A program made the position numbers and the translations under genes. From positions 1 through 5,762 of the forward strand of contig CAMPIU010000211.1 of NCBI GenBank assembly GCA_946886545.1: a stretch of 5,762 nt of DNA, given 5' to 3'. The stretch's first letter is position 1. Each line of letters starts with the position of its first letter. This DNA comes from an uncultured Flavobacteriales bacterium. Its GTDB lineage: Bacteria; Bacteroidota; Bacteroidia; Flavobacteriales; Crocinitomicaceae. Below are positions 4,981 to 5,762 of this stretch, piece after piece. A model generated the notes under the pieces. The model saw only the letters and a list, made by a program, of their open reading frames with translations, was not told the DNA's origin and did no database searches.

Positions 4981-5762
4981 TTACCAGCCCTGCTTCCACT
5001 TCTGAGCAATCCTCAATGCCGTTTCCAGCATATAGGGCGACCATTTTTCAATTTCCCAGGATGAATGTGCTAATGATGAATGATGAAGTGAACGAAACGC
5101 CTCATTGTAATCCGTCGAGTGTTCGAGTATGGAAGACAATTCAAGCTGCTGCTCGTATAATTTTGCCGATTCGGGAACCGGGTCCTGCAAAGCAAGGAAG
5201 GTTTCAGGTAAAAAATCAGTAGTTGGAAAAGCATGGTTTTGTGCATTGAAAGTATTTACAATTGCCTGCATTTTGTCGAAATCCATCTGAAATTGCTGCT
5301 GACTTTCATCTGTATGAAGTGCGACTCCAAGTTGTTCCAGCACTACAAACTTCAGATTCCGGCACAAAGGCAAGGATTGTCTCAATAATTCAAAAACAGC
5401 TTCGGGAACAGCATCGTCGTGTGTATCTCTCCTGATAGTGCGTTCGGGCTGAATTCCAGATAATTCCCAGCTTCCACCTGAAATATGGATTTCACGCACA
5501 CGGTCGAGCGGATAAGCCCGGATCAGTGTATCGAAATCCAATGAGAAATTCTCCAACTGGCAATACAAATTATGTAAATCGAGAATAATGAATCCGTTGA
5601 CAGGTTCGATCAGTTCGGATAAAAATTCTCCGTGTCGCCGCACCTCATCCGGCGAATAAGAAAATGCCAGGTTCTCCAATCCCACAGGACAGGAACAGGC
5701 ATCCTGAATACGCTGCAGGCGGTCAATACCAATAGCCAGCGTTTCAGAATTGTAGGGAACAG
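4981..5762 (-). CDS. DUF692-family multinuclear iron protein with C-terminal extension (5' end beyond window)
   Basis: The frame is open from the right edge (first full codon 5760-5758) to a TAA at 4981-4983, giving 259 residues in view. The family is a TIM barrel that binds two or three iron ions; characterised members such as MbnB modify cysteines of small peptides. Conserved elements in order are VPYNSETLAIGIDRLQRIQD, GLEN (Glu codon 5674-5676), LDLHNLY (Asp 5578-5580, His 5572-5574), REIHISGGS (His 5485-5487), RDTHDDAVP (Asp 5425-5427, His 5419-5421) and VVLEQ (Glu 5335-5337). These fit the expected metal-site pattern, so the core looks intact. Roughly 100 N-terminal residues should lie outside the window. 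About 115 residues follow the barrel, including a tail with LEHSTDYNEAFRSL and WSPYMLETALRIAQKW, probably helical and not assigned to a domain. No partner peptide gene is seen on the 3' side. Confidence 0.85.
   Translation of the reverse strand, partial: VPYNSETLAIGIDRLQRIQDACSCPVGLENLAFSYSPDEVRRHGEFLSELIEPVNGFIILDLHNLYCQLENFSLDFDTLIRAYPLDRVREIHISGGSWELSGIQPERTIRRDTHDDAVPEAVFELLRQSLPLCRNLKFVVLEQLGVALHTDESQQQFQMDFDKMQAIVNTFNAQNHAFPTTDFLPETFLALQDPVPESAKLYEQQLELSSILEHSTDYNEAFRSLHHSSLAHSSWEIEKWSPYMLETALRIAQKWKQGW

Noticed and set aside
4926..5222. 98-codon open frame on the plus strand
   Set aside because: It begins in the terminator hairpin and runs antisense to the DUF692 gene; no domain-like pattern.

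Overview
The window looks like a chromosomal segment of a Bacteroidota bacterium, most likely a flavobacterium-like gliding or marine/freshwater lineage. Two genes carry a C-terminal type IX secretion (T9SS) sorting domain (complete in one, cut by the window edge in the other). Shine-Dalgarno sites are weak or absent, base composition is moderately AT-rich, and promoter-like boxes of the Bacteroidota TTTG/TAnnTTTG type can be found. Nothing in the window identifies a genus.

Layout from left to right. Positions 1-942 (minus, running off the left edge) encode a secreted SGNH/GDSL-type hydrolase followed by the start of a T9SS sorting domain. Behind it is a short divergent intergenic region with a possible remnant of a coding end (972-1115). 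On the plus strand come a carboxymuconolactone decarboxylase (CMD)/AhpD-like protein (1170-1730), a 420-base non-coding stretch packed with nested inverted repeats (about 1743-2104), and an ECF41-group sigma factor with its fused SnoaL-like regulatory domain (2151-3005). A large T9SS-exported protein of unknown function (3199-4893) follows and ends at a clear intrinsic terminator (4920-4952). Convergent to it, on the minus strand, is a DUF692-family multinuclear iron protein (4981-5762) whose N-terminus lies beyond the right edge.

The CMD protein and the ECF41 sigma factor form a functional pair. ECF41 sigma factors are known to sit beside, and to activate, genes for CMD-type proteins, oxidoreductases or epimerases. 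A sequence matching the described ECF41 promoter (TGTCACA, 15-base spacer, GGTC) lies directly in front of the CMD gene and fixes its start codon at 1170. The sigma factor has all three signature motifs of its group (WLPEP, DGGGK, NPDKL).

The most unusual part is the palindromic cassette between these two genes. It has imperfect terminal inverted repeats flanked by AAAAA on both sides, a 17-bp perfect inner inverted repeat, two small central hairpins with nearly complementary loops, and five copies of a CCGGTAG core. It may be a non-autonomous mobile element or a REP-like cluster inserted inside a sigma factor/target locus. The other three genes show no evident functional link to that pair.
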